Below are positions 36,901-50,370 of a stretch of 64,000 bases of DNA, in pieces. The DNA is taken from contig NC_134880.1 in the NCBI RefSeq assembly GCF_041734735.1, positions 20,072,246 to 20,136,245 on the forward strand. The letters run 5' to 3'. This DNA is from Babylonia areolata. Lineage: Eukaryota > Mollusca > Gastropoda > Neogastropoda > Buccinidae. Under the pieces are notes generated by a model. That model was not told the DNA's origin, did not search any database, and saw only the letters and a list, made by a program, of their open reading frames with translations. Numbering within the stretch: the first letter of the stretch is position 1; the number at the start of each line of letters is the position of its first letter. The translations under genes were made by a program, and so were the position numbers.

Positions 36901-39900
36901 AACACAAAAGAAAAAAAATAGTTCGCTTATTTATTAGCTAATTTCTTTCTTTCTTTCTTTCTTCTTCTTGTTCTTCTTCTTTTATTCATCTTCCTTTGTC
37001 TTCATCTTCCTCTTCTTCTTTTTTCTTCTTCTATTTTTCCTCAGGGGTCTTCATCTTCTTCTTTTTCTTCTTCTGACTATGCATATTGGGTTATGCTGCT
37101 GGTCAGGCAACTGCTTAGCAGATGTGGTGTAGCGTATATGGATTTGTCAGAATGCAGTGACGCCTCCTTGAGAAACAAACTGAAACTGAAACAGACGGTG
37201 AGCCGAGGTCCCATGTGCGGAATTCACTTGGTGCACTGGGAAAAACCCATGGCAAAAAAAACAAGAGAGGCAAGGCCTTCAAGACTCACTTGTGATGCAC
37301 TTAAAAAAAAAATCCAAGCTTTTTATGTATTGAGTATAATTTCAAAATGTAATGTTTAAGGTGAGAAAGATCAGTTTAAAGCAAATTAAGTCCCCTAGCA
37401 TTAATTACAGAGTAATTTCCCTTCTTTACTATCTGCACCAAAACGTTTGCAAAATAAATAAAACTTCCATGCTTAGAAAAAGAAGTTCCTGTTTGAATAA
37501 AAAATGATAATAGTGACTGCTCTTGTTGACAATATTGTTTTAAACAAGATGACTGGAAAGAACTGAATTTTTCCTATTTTTATGCCTAATTTGGTGTCAA
37601 CTGACAAAGTATTTGCAGAGAAAATGTCAATGTTAAAGTTTACCACGGACACACAGACACACACACACACACACACACAGACAACCAAACACTGGGTTAA
37701 AACATAGACTCACTTTGTTTACACAAGTGAGTCAAAAATGTTGTCCTCTGGCAAAATTATGTGTAAGAAATCCATGACTATCAATTGTTATAAACATATA
37801 TATTTATAGTTATTGATATAATCTATCTGTCTGTCTGTATTTATATATCTGTATGTCCATCTGTCTACCTATCTGTCTATCTATCTATCTATATCTTTGC
37901 TATTACTGTTTGAATTACTGGGTTGGAGTTGTATCATTCTTCAAAGTGTTGGTGTAAAAACAGAACTGGATGTAACATGTTTGAACTAAATTGATGCTGT
38001 TGCAGCTACAGTTACATCTGTGTCATTGATATAACGGAATGTATCAACACGTGTATAAGAAACTTGTTACACATATTTCACTTTTTCTTTTCTTTTTTTT
38101 TCTTTCCCCAGATCATGGGCAATTTCTGTCCCAGACATTCAACAGAGATCAGGGAAGGTGTTTACTCTGCTCTTAGAACAATCCTGGACAAAGAAGTTCT
38201 TCAGTAAGTAACTTTTTTTTTTTTTATACCATAGTAAGTAGAGGCTGGGTTTGCATGTTGCTGTTGTTGGATATTTAGAATGATGAACATTGTAGCTGAC
38301 TGGTCAGTGGTGTTTTTTTTTTTTTTTAACATGATTAATGCTCTGGAGTTTAGCATAGTAGTTGAATGGTCACTTTTCTTAATTGTAACATTGAGCGATC
38401 GATGCTGTGAATTTAGATTTTAATCTGGTAGTAATGGTCAGTTTTTTTTATTTTCACCCCCTCCCCCTCCAACCCCTTCCCTTTGTCCAAAATCTCAGAT
38501 CTGTTTGATATCTCCACAATCCGGAAGATGGGTAACCCACTTTAAATAAAGGATTTGTTCTGAAGTAATGTGTTATTGCCTGTTTTAAGTCGGGTGAACA
38601 AAATACCCTGACTCAGTTGTTTTTAGGTAATGTAGTGGTGTCTGTTTTTTCAGTCTGGGGGAAAGCGAACTGCTCTGACTCTGTTGTCTACAGTTTGTGC
38701 CCGACAGAGCCAGCTGTTTTTTGACCTAAACACTCAAAGTGGTGGTGTTTCAGGATTGCCAACCCCCCATCCAAAAACTTGGACCCCCTGTTCAACAACC
38801 CCAAGCTGGACAGAGAACTGAGAGCCCTGGTGCACCAGAACTTCCTGGAATTCTGCTCCATTGGTAGGTTGGGGACTGGAACATTGCTGGGTTATGTGGG
38901 GGTTTTTTGGTGTGTTTTTTTTTTCAGTGCCATGCTGTAATTTGGGATTTAATTTGTATGTATTTCATTGATGATAAGTTATGACAGAGGTTATGAACGG
39001 GCTGTGATGGGGGTCTATGCAGGTTTGGGACTACTTATCAAGGTTGTACTCTCATGATCTGTCCCTGCTTCAGCCAGGCTGAGAGATAACGGATGCCTGC
39101 AGTGTTGGTCAGGAAATTTGAGCAACACTCCAAAAGGCGCATTCCATGAAGTAGATGACCATGGACTGTGTGGCCTTTGTCTTCTCAGGAAGTTGAGAGC
39201 CTATAGCACATTCAGCACTGGGTGGGAGCCAGCCATAGACTGAAAAAAAATCACCTTCTGATAGGGCTCGAAGACATGTCCTCCAAGTCATCAGTCTGTG
39301 ACGCAAACCACTTCGCCACACTGACTGGTGTGCTGTTTTCATTCTGTTGACTGACCACTTGACGTTTGCTGATTTCGAAATATAAAGTCAGACTGTGGTA
39401 GCTGTGGTGTGGTTTCAGTAGTTGCTCCCCTAAGGGAAGACAGATAGTCAGCATAGTTGTTTTGTTTTGTTTTTTTGTTTGTTTGTTGTTGTGTTTTTTT
39501 TAAAGAATGACAGTGATGCTATTCTCCGAAGAGAAATGTCTCAATGAAAAAAACCACATCTGTCATGAAGCAGTTCTGCATGCATGTGTACATACTTGAG
39601 AGAGACATGACAAGGGTTTTTAAAAGCGGTCTGAGTGAGTTCCATTTGTGTACATTTGTGATCTTCGTCAGTATGACTTGTGTGTGGAAGTTCTTTTCAT
39701 TGATATAATTATGTTGTTTAGCTTAGTGCAGAATGCAAACCTTTTTACAGTGGAATATTTGGTTGAAACATATTGGTTGTTTATGAACAGTAAAAGAAGA
39801 ACCAGCTCCCGTCAGAGATCACCGCTTTGGCAGCATTGACAATGGCAGCAACCACATCAGTGACGGTGTTCTGGAGGGAAGCTTCAGCGATGATGAAGAT

Positions 39901-42900
39901 GATCTCCCACTGAGTGAGTAGCTAGCTGCCTTGTCTACTACTTGTCTACAAACTTACTTGCATTGTTACAGGCTGTTTATATAGGCAGTTTATTTAGAGG
40001 CTGTTCAGAGCATGTATGCTGGTCAGTTTGTCAGTTGACTGAGATGATAAAACAGGTATATTTCTCAGGTAAAGAAAGCATCAGGTGTTTCACATTGATG
40101 AATATGTCTGGAAAGCTCTCTTTTAAATGTTTGTTTATTTAGTAATGACTCTTTATTAGTTTGTGAAAATAGAGCATTTCCATCCAGTACATTTTCAGTT
40201 GTGCAGAAAAGAGGGTTAGAATGATATTTGGTGTGAACTCATACTATCGACAATACGGATCGGAACTAAGGACCTATAATTCCTCACGTTATTGAAAAGC
40301 GCTCATTGTCTCTCTGACCTGCAGAAATAACTTGCAAAACAAGTTGCCTGTAGGTGGTGTAATGGATTCCCACAGAATGGCATAGCAGAACATTGTGCGC
40401 ATTGTCCATAAAGTTGAAAGAGAACAGTCTGATCACTGATTGACAACTCATTTTATGTTTGCACTTATTTCAGGCAAACTACAGGAGGATGATTCATCAA
40501 CGTTTCTGCCCATACGAGAGCCCCCTCCTGAGAAACAGGTTGACATCACAGAGCATTTTGGTCAGTTGTTACCAGAAGTCAAGGATCTGGTCATCTCTCT
40601 ACAGAAGGAAAAGTGAGCACATACTCCTCTTAGCTCTGTTAATGGTTACAGGAATTTAATGATAATAATAGTACATTTATATTGTGTTTTCAAACCTCTA
40701 AAAGTGCTGTAATGTCAGTCAGACACAAAATACACAAGAACACACATGCACTCACACACTCATGTAAATATGCGTGGAAGAAGTGGTTAAAATTTGGTTA
40801 TGTTCATCCTGATCAGAAATGAATACTTTCACTACAGAACAAATTGTTTGTGTTTGTGTATTGGAAAATGTTTGTGTTTTCCTGCTTATGTATTATTTTT
40901 GTGCAGACAGTATAGGTAGTGATGTTCTGAGAGGTGGTGCACTCTGCCTTTCATCTGTAAAAGTGTTGTACAGGCAGACATGATTTTCAATGGATTAATA
41001 GAGTATTATTGTATTGTACTGAATACACCTGAACTGATAGAGGAAGCGTAAGTTGATCATTGAAGTGTGGCATTCATCCAGCAAAACAAACGATGCGTGT
41101 GTGAAAATCTTTGTTAAGTCATCTTCATCACTGATCATGATTCATATTGAAAGTGAGAAAATTTGTACCTTCTTAGTTTATTAAAAGTGCACAGTGGTAT
41201 GCCTGCCTGACAGTGGTATGTCTGAGTTAGCTATTTCTTGACAGTTTTTTTTTTTTTTTTTTTTTTTTTTTCCCAGAAACCAAGAAAAACGCTGTGATGT
41301 GTTAAGCGAACTCCTGGGTGATGTTATCCAAGATGTAAGTATGCGTTTTCTCCTTTGTTTTACCAGTCATATTTCTCAGCAAGTTCCACATCAATTTTTT
41401 TTTTTTTTTTTTTTTTAAATACAAAGATGATGGCAGACCAATTCAGTGTTCATAAATGATGCAACAAATGAACACAGGATGATGAATACGCTTAGTGTTT
41501 CATTACAAGGTGATAAAGATGTTTTATAAGTGTTTATAAAATAATTTATTGATAAAAAATTTAAAAAAATGATAATGAAAATAAATAACAAGAAAGGGAC
41601 AGCACTGTGCTGTAAACATGAAGAACAAAACAGGTCTTTCTTGTATGACCATACTTCTGCTCTGCTCTAGATACTATTACTGTGCATTGTGGTTTAGGCT
41701 GTCTAAGTGAGAAAAAAACTAAAAAAAAGTCCTGATCATTTTGTTATGAATGCACTTAATTTAAGAGAGCTAATTATGTTAAGAACCTGACATGCCTGAA
41801 TCCATCTTAAGTTTTGTCATGAAAGTGCTGGAAAAAAGGTGTTGTGGATCTGACTGAGCATAACTACTTTACTTTATCCCTATTTGTTCATTTACTCTTT
41901 CTTCTTTTTTTTTCCACACGTTGGGTTTGAGCAGCTTAACGCTTTATTTTATTTTTTGTTTAGTTATTTGTTTGTTTTATTGACTTTTTTTTTTTTTTTT
42001 TTTTTTGCCACTGGATAACTTTTACCTGTCTTAACTGGATGTTTTGTGTGTTTTTTTTAGCTTAAATCCTTTAATTCATTCATTTGAGTTATTGTAGCGG
42101 TTTATAAAATTTTTGTTTTGTTTTATTGACTTATTGGTCATAGGATAATAGGCCTTTCTTAACTTATTTTTTTTTTTCTATTTATTTTATTTTGTTTTGT
42201 TTTATGACATTTATTTATTTATTTATTTATTTTAGTATCTTTTTGGCCACATGAAGACATTGACCTGTTTTTCTTATTGAATTATTTTATTTAAAAAAAA
42301 ATGTTATTGACTTTTTTGTTTTGCCACAGGATGACTTTGACCAGGATGGAGCCAGTGCCCTGGCCGCATGCTTGTGCCACATCTTGAGCGATCAGTTCAA
42401 CAACGTCTTTCCCCAGGGAGTCAACGATGAAGACACTGAGCAGTGCGTATAATTATGCAGCTTTGCTTTTGTGCTTTGCAGGTTTATATTATTATGTTTG
42501 TACGGATTTGTTATTTTGAAAGAAAAAAAAATAAACAAGGCAATGGCTTTATTTAACTTTCAGATTCAGTTCAGTTTAGTTGCTCAGGGAGACATCACTT
42601 CATTTGGACAAATCCATGTACGCTACACCACATCTGCTAAGCAGATGCCTGACCAGCAGTGCAACCCAATACACTTAATCAGACCTTTAGGGAAAATAGA
42701 ATAAAGTAAAATAAAATAAAATAAAACAAAATAAGATAAATAAATGAATAACTTTCAGGATACTAGGTCTTCTGATAATGTATATGTATGCATCCCTTGC
42801 GCTTTCAGAATGGAAAGGACGTGTGCATGTTCACTGAGATGGCCCTTTGGATGTTTTGAAAAAAATCCTTGAACCAACAAATAAAAAGAGTGAAAATTTT

Positions 42901-45900
42901 GTGTATGAGAGTTGCAGTCTGTCACTAGGGTTTTGTGCTGCAAAGAAGAGTGATATCCTTTCACCACTTGTTGGCCCAGAAACCTAGACAGTTATGACTA
43001 GAAGGTGTGCCTGCTTTTGTAAGTGTGTAAAAAAAAAACAGATTTGATTAGAATGTGCTATGTAGGAGTGATTCTTTGAAGGTATCTGTCTCAAACCACC
43101 TAGAATTATGGTGAAAATGTCCCAGGGACCACCAAGATTTTTAGCTTAACAAAAGCCCTTGTATAGATGTGAAGTTTCTGTGCTGTCGCTCCTTTCATTT
43201 GAAACCAGAAGTCTTCGTTCTGAGCATTATTCTCAAGGGGGGGCTGTTGTTGAGGAGCAAACACAAGTCACATTCTGCTTCACCAGTTATAAAATTCTGA
43301 ACTGGTGTGTGTGTGTGTGTTTGGCAGTGAAGAGGCGTAGTGTAGTGTGTTGTAGTGTGCGAGTTAAAGCTTGCATAAGTGTGTTACATTTTCATATATA
43401 TCCATGTCACTTCTGTTTTATTTCAAATGCCTTGCACTTTGAGTTGGTGGGAAAGCTCCAGAGAAAAACACCTTTTTCTATTATTATAATGAGTGTGCCA
43501 GTGAGTGCTTTTATTTATTTTAGTATGCTTGAAACTTTCTTTTATGTTAATTTCTTTTTTTCATTTTTATTGACAGTTTTGCTTGTTCATTTTTCAGAGC
43601 CATTGAAGAATCATCAAGAGGAGAAGTACTCTTTGTTATTTTTAGGTGAGTTGGTTTTGTCTCAAATGTTTTGATATTTAAAGAAATATCAGTCAGATTT
43701 GTTGCAGTTGATTTATTGGTAGCAATACATGTTTTGGGAGAGACTTTGGGGAAGTCAGTACCCAGAAAGAAATGGCGAAGATTTGTGCAATGGTCCTTGA
43801 CTCACACTACTTTTTGTGTTTATCTCTACAGGTTTTTAAGTGATATATCAGAAGGTGACCATCGCAGAAATCAACTTCTGTTGTTGATGGGTGAAATGTA
43901 TGTGAAACAGCCTCGCACAGGTTACCTTCTGCTGTACTTCTTGAAAGTCAGGTAGGCAGGATTGTGAATGCTACAGTTTCATGTTTGTTTGTGGTTTATG
44001 TAAGAGCGTGAGAAAAAGCCTGTTGGAGAGAGAGAGGGAGAGATTGTGTCTGTATCATTTCATACATATTGGCTAATTAAGAAAGTGTTTGAATGTTGTT
44101 GTTTTTTTTTGTTTTCTTTATTTATTTATCTATGAGATATTTAAAATGTATGTTCGAAGTATATCATTTAATGCAAAAGAAAGTAAATTTATGATTGTTT
44201 TATTTTTGTATATTTTAACTGAGTGTTTGTCTGAAGTATAGTATTTTTATATGAAATTAAAGAAAGTAAATGGAATTTGAAAATGAATAAGTCACCGTTT
44301 TGAATTCAGAACTTGTTTGCTTGTTCTCTGTAGTGATAAACAGTAATGCAAGTGGGACAGGACATTTTGGAATGGTTTTCTCAAACATGCATCAGATTGT
44401 TGCTGAATAATATGGATACATCAGATGGAGATTTCTCTGGGAGAGGGATGGGATTTTATTTGCTTTTAAGTAGCAATGATGTCATCATATATTCTTGTTT
44501 GAATATTTTTGCATTTGCTGTTTCTAGAAAATAGTGCTGAGAAAATGATTGTCTACAGAATGTCTTTGTTTGCATTTCTCTTTCAGCAAAAGCAATGATG
44601 ACAAGATGGTCTTGTACAAAGATTTCTGCAAAAGCATGGAGGTTGACGTGAAGACGTGTCTTATGAAAGATTTGAAGGTATTTTGACCATCTTATTCTTG
44701 ACATAACACAGGGAAATACCTCTTCAATATTTCCACTTTTTTTTTTTTTTTTTGTTTTTTGTTGTTGTTGTTTTTTGTTGTTGTTGTTTCTTTGCTTGCT
44801 TTTCTTTCCCTAGTTCCACGAAATGGTTTGTGTGTTGATATAAATCCTGATAAAAGTGAATAGACTGAAATGATACGAACACTTTGGCAGAATGTGCATT
44901 TGTATACTTGTAAGTGTATTACACAGTTGTATCTTTGCACAGTATGTTACTGTAGTAAAGACTGTGTGTTAGCGTCTTGCTTCTCGTCTTTCTTCTGTTG
45001 GTTTGTTAAAGGAGGTAGGCAAGAATTTAATTATTGAACAAAGTAATGCTGATTGGGGTGCCATGGCAGATTTGGTTTGGAATTGGACTTCTGATCCCTT
45101 GTTCACCAGTGACCAGCGTTCAAGACTCTTTCAGCATGGTGCTGTGTCCTTGGGAAAGGCACTGTGCTAGTATTTTCCTCACTTTATTTGTATTTGTATT
45201 TCTTTTTATCACGACAGATTTCTCTGTGTGATATTCCGGCTGCTTTTCCCAGTGCCACCCATTTTTGACTCACTTGTGTAAACTTTAACATTGCCATTTT
45301 CTCTGCAAATACTTTGTCAGTTGACACCAAATTAGGCATAAAAATAGGAAAAAATTCAGTTCTTTCCAGTCATCTTGTTTAAAACAATATTGCACCTCTG
45401 CGATGGGCACAAAAAAAAATAAAAAAAGAAGCCAAATTATATGCAAACTGCATTTACTGTTATATTTTTTTAATTCTCTAAACTTGGCACTTTGATCTGA
45501 TATTCTGACACAACAACAAGAGCAGTCATTGTTATAATTTTTTGTTCAAACAGGAACTTCTTTTGCTAAGCATGAAAGTTATACACAACAACAAGAGCAG
45601 TCATTGTTATCATTTTTTGTTCAAACAGGAAGTTCTTTTGCTAAGCATGAAAGTTATATTTATTTTGCAAACGTTTTGGTGCAGATAGTAAAAAAGGGAA
45701 ATTACTCTGTAATTAATGCTAGGGGACTTTAAACTGATCTTTCTCATCTTAAATATTACATTTTGAAATTATACTCAATACATAAAAAGCTTGTGTGTTT
45801 TACTCTCAGTGTACAGGGCTTTCACTATGTTCATTCACCCAAGTGGTCTTTTTCGGAAAATACTAAAATCAATACGACGAGTGGACTTTATAGATCTATT

Positions 45901-48900
45901 GGCTGAGCCCTGAAGGTCATGGTCAAAAATCAGTTGCGTACACGTATTTATACACATTCAAAGCGCGTGCTCATATTCTTTGTTAACGCGAACGACGCCA
46001 TTTTGTTTCAAGTTGTTGACCTGCCCGTTCAATCCTATATTCAATCGACAATACACGATAACATGTGATGGAAATTTGGAGAAGGAGACCGTTAAATATT
46101 TATTCAGAGAAAGATTTGTGAACGCCTCATCACTTACTGGATTATGCCCCAAACTGCCACAAAGATATCCATAGAATCAGTCGGAATTCACAGTTAAAAA
46201 TAATAAACCATGAGAGTTAAGAGTTAATACCCTTGAATTGATGAAACACAAAAATTTCCAGTCTTAACTTTTCTCAAAATGAAGTCCTTTTCACTTCATA
46301 CGTTTAGAAGTACTTGTACTTGGCTCTACCTGTTATTAGTTTAACACAATACTCAATTTTCATATCAACTTTAAAATTATAAAGCTAGAATGAACATAAA
46401 AGAGAAATTGAATCGACCGTGTCAGCCGGGTGTAACTAAACTTGTGCATCTATCTAGATTCTGAGAAAACACCTAAATGTTGCAGTGTGATTGTGGCGAT
46501 AGCCACGTCTCCTTTACCACAGACTTAAAAAGAATTTTTAATTGTCCTTAAAGATTTTTTGAATGCCCAGGATACACCAGAATAATATGATTTGAACAGC
46601 GTTCTCAGTGCGAATACCGCAATCGATTTATCGCCCTTTAAAAAAAAGCATGTTTAAATGTTATATTTTTGAACATCAGTTAAGGAGCCACGATAGTGTT
46701 ATGGATAAGACAGTTTCTTCTGATCCGAACATGCGGGGTTCGAATCTGCCGTTAGGACTTTTTTTTTCTTCTTTTTTTCTTTTTCTTTTAACCCAAATCT
46801 TTATAATAAATACAAAAAACCTTTTAACGATTAGATTTTTTTTTTTTTTTTTAAGTATATCACAAGTGAGTCTTGAAGGCCTTGCCTGTCTTGTTTTTTA
46901 TTTTTTCCTGCATGCAGTTTTATTTGTTTTTCCTATCGAAGTGGATTTTTCTACAGAATTTTGCCAGGAACAACCCTTTTGTTGCCGTATGTTCTTTTAC
47001 ATGCGCTAAGTGCATGCTGCACACGGGACCTCAGTTTATCGTCTCATCCAAATGACTAGCGTCCAGACCACCACTCAAGGTCTAGTGGAGGGAGTGAAAA
47101 TATCGGCAGCTGAGCCATGATTCGAACCAGCGTGCTCCGATTCTATGGCTTCCTAGGCGAATGCATTACCTCTAGGCCATCACTCCACACTTGTGTAAAC
47201 TGGAACCCAACTTTAGTTGTGGAAGGTTAAAGCAAGGAAAGGAGAGGAATGGGCCCTGCCCTCCTACACTGAGCCCAAAACACAGTGAATATGAATTCAC
47301 TGCCCTGATGGCCACAAAAGAATGTTGGAATTTTAAAACCCCTTCAGTGCCAGGGGGAAAACAGTGGAAGGTGGTGTTTCAGGTCATAAAACATTATCCA
47401 AAACGATAAGTCTAAAACTGAGAAAGTGGTCCAGGGATATTCCACTCCAGATAAAGTGTGTGAATTTTCAGCCTTCCAGAGCTATTTCCCTTTTTCTGAT
47501 GACATTATCAGTGACGTTGCTATGCACGTACGTAATGCGTTTACGGCAGTCAAGGGGTTTTAACCGTTAATGCTGATCACTACAGATATATATTTTTCCA
47601 TAAAAAAAAATTCATGCAATCTCTTCCACCTGACTCATGTCTCCTCTTCTCTCTTTGCCCTCTTTTGCTTTCTCTCTGCCTGTCTCTCTTTAGTATTGTT
47701 ACTGTCTTTTGGATACTTAGAAAGAAAATATTTGAATTGATAATTGTATTATGTTTGCAGTTGTGTGAAGAAGATGACGTTCGGCTGTTCACATACTTGA
47801 TTCCAGACATCTATACACATGTAAGTTGGTCTGTTTTCCTTGTCAGTCCATGCTGCCTCTGGTAGTCCTTCTGGAACTTGATCTCTTTTTTTTTCCTCTC
47901 TTTTTTTCTTCTTTTTTTGTTGTTGTTGTGAGTCTCCCTGTTGTTTGAACTACCCTGATAATCATTGTTTTATAAAAGGGGATATTAGATTTTATAAAGT
48001 ATACTTATTTTTTTCAGCATGGAAGTTTTATTGCACACAGAATGATAACAATCATAAAATGTGCTTTTTTCTTCTACCGTTAAGATTGATAGCGCGTAAT
48101 ACTCATCTTTGCGGTTTTTTAACCTCTTGACTGCACTGTTGACGTACAGCGTACGCCATGAAATGCCGCTCACCAGTGCTGTATTGACGTACACTGTAAG
48201 TGGACCTGGACACTGTTGCACAGCCTTGACAGTGTGTGTAGTTGATCACAACAGTCACAAGAAAGACTGGTTGATATCTGGTTGATGTTGTAGCACCTAC
48301 ATGTTGGAATGACACTCCCCCTTTTTTTTATTGCATTTTATGGAGTTTTTGTGTCAGACTGACTCATTATTTAAACATGTGAGTATTAAAAACTAAATTT
48401 TGGCTCATTTTCCTTTCATTTGATATATATTTTTATGCACTTATCTTCAGTAATTTTTTAAATATAAGCAAATTAAAATCATTGGCATGTTTTTCTTGTT
48501 TTTCTTGAAATTTTCTCAGCATAGGCAATAGCAAAACGTACTAGCAGTGAAGGGGTTAAACAAAAAACAAACAAACCCAAAACAACAACTGTACACAAGA
48601 AACAAGCATAAGATAGGTGTAACAGGATCAACCTGGTCTTTCTCTGGCATGGATATGGTGATCATGTGTGGATGGAAAATTGAATGAAAATTGATAGATT
48701 GAAGTGGCGTGCTGAGATCTTTAAAATGTGCATGTTTTAAAAATGGAATTAGTATCATGAATACCATGTTTGTGCATTATAGAACACTGGTCCATATGGA
48801 GATGGAAAATCTCAAGGAAATTGAAAAGAGGTTGTCAGTATTTGTTTTTTTTTAGTGAATCGGGTTGGTTTTTAAGAATAGCTTCAGTGTGTGTGTTTGA

Positions 48901-50330
48901 GTGTGTGTGTGCATTTTTGTGCGTGTGTGTTTATCCAGTTTGAATAAAGCTGACTTTGGTTTCTGTGATCAGTTTCCAGTCATCGCAGTGGGAAACGCTG
49001 AGCTGGTGCACATGATTGTGGAGAGCATTGATGGAACACAGGTGAATGCCTTTTAACAGTCGTCTCTCAAGTAAAGGAAGGTCACAGTTAAAACCAGACA
49101 AGCAAGCAAATGACCAAATGTCACACACCTTGACAAACCAACAACAACAAAAAAAACCTTGCTGTCTTCATTGCGGTGGTTGCCACTCTGAAGGGGAAAC
49201 TCAAAGATTTCCTCCATGACTAAGTTATTAACATAGCTGCCAAACCATTCCTAATTTTCAGAATTTTTCCAAATTAGAGCCCCGATTCCAAAATTGCGAT
49301 TCACTGCATATTTTTCAGAATTTCAACAACAAAAAAAACCTACAAATAAACCAGACAAAACCGAGAAACTAAATTTGCTTGCTGTGTCCGTACACTGATC
49401 CACGTTTTTCAATCGGAAACCTAGTTACTGCTTACATGCAAAGCGCCAATGCTGTTTTACCAACATGGCGTCAAGCAGTGAGAATCAATCTTATGTGGGC
49501 AGCGCTCCCTGACCCCCAGATCTCTGTTGGGGGGCCAAGCCCCCCTCCTGAACTCAACCCCCGACAGGATTCCAAGTTTTGGGTCTGGAAGGTTGGCAGC
49601 TATGTATTAATGTCAGGCTAGTTTGGTTTCATTTTGCCCATCTGTTAAGCTGCTGTTCACTAGATAAAGCATTACGAATAGAAGATGTCAAGATTGGGAA
49701 GTGAATTGTATAATGAAGGCAGTCTGGAGTGTTATTGTGTGTATGTGTGTTTGTATTAACTTGGAAATATTTAAATGAAAACTAAGCTGATTAAGTATTA
49801 TTGACGATTTTTTGTATTATTTTGTTTGATGTCAAAATTTCAGACATGTGTTTCTTTTAATGTTCATCACCATTGCCATCATCACCATCACTGTAATGGT
49901 TGTTCTTGTTATTACTCATTTAACTGAAGAACTCTTGTTGATTATTTCAGTTGCAAGACCTGATCTGTCAGATTTTGCAAGGTCATCTCATCATTTTTAA
50001 CAAGCGAGAGACTTTCCTAAGCATACTGAGTGAGTAACCTTGCTTTTACGTTTGTCTTCACAGTTTGAAAAGTGCAAAAATAAATTTTCAGTGTTTTTAG
50101 TTAAAGCATGTAAATATATTTTGTTCTTATCTTGTGTGTGTGTGTGTGTGAGAATATGTGTGTGTGTATTTGTTGAATTTTATCATTCTTTTATGCCATT
50201 GTTTCTGTGGAAATCCTCAAATGCTACTACTCTCATCAGCATACATGTTTACACTTACGCAATGCGACTGTGTAAATAACAGCTGCATGTTGTCATACAG
50301 ACATATATGCATGCTTGAACATGCGCGCGT

Positions 50331-50370
<40 letters not shown>

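Larger units (their letters stand above)
45050..47332 (+). mobile_element. SINE-like family G split by family A SINE (itself split by H2)
   Basis: G left part 45050-45187 ('ggacttctgatcccttgttc', 'ccagtgaccagcgttcaaga', 'gaaaggcactgtgctag'). G right part about 47190-47332 ('agttgtggaaggttaaagca', 'gaatatgaattcactgccct', 'gatggccacaaaagaatg'). Confidence 0.7.

Noticed and set aside
43159-43674. 171-residue + strand ORF
   Set aside because: It spans intron 18 and runs into exon 19 in another frame; no homology recognised and no codon bias.
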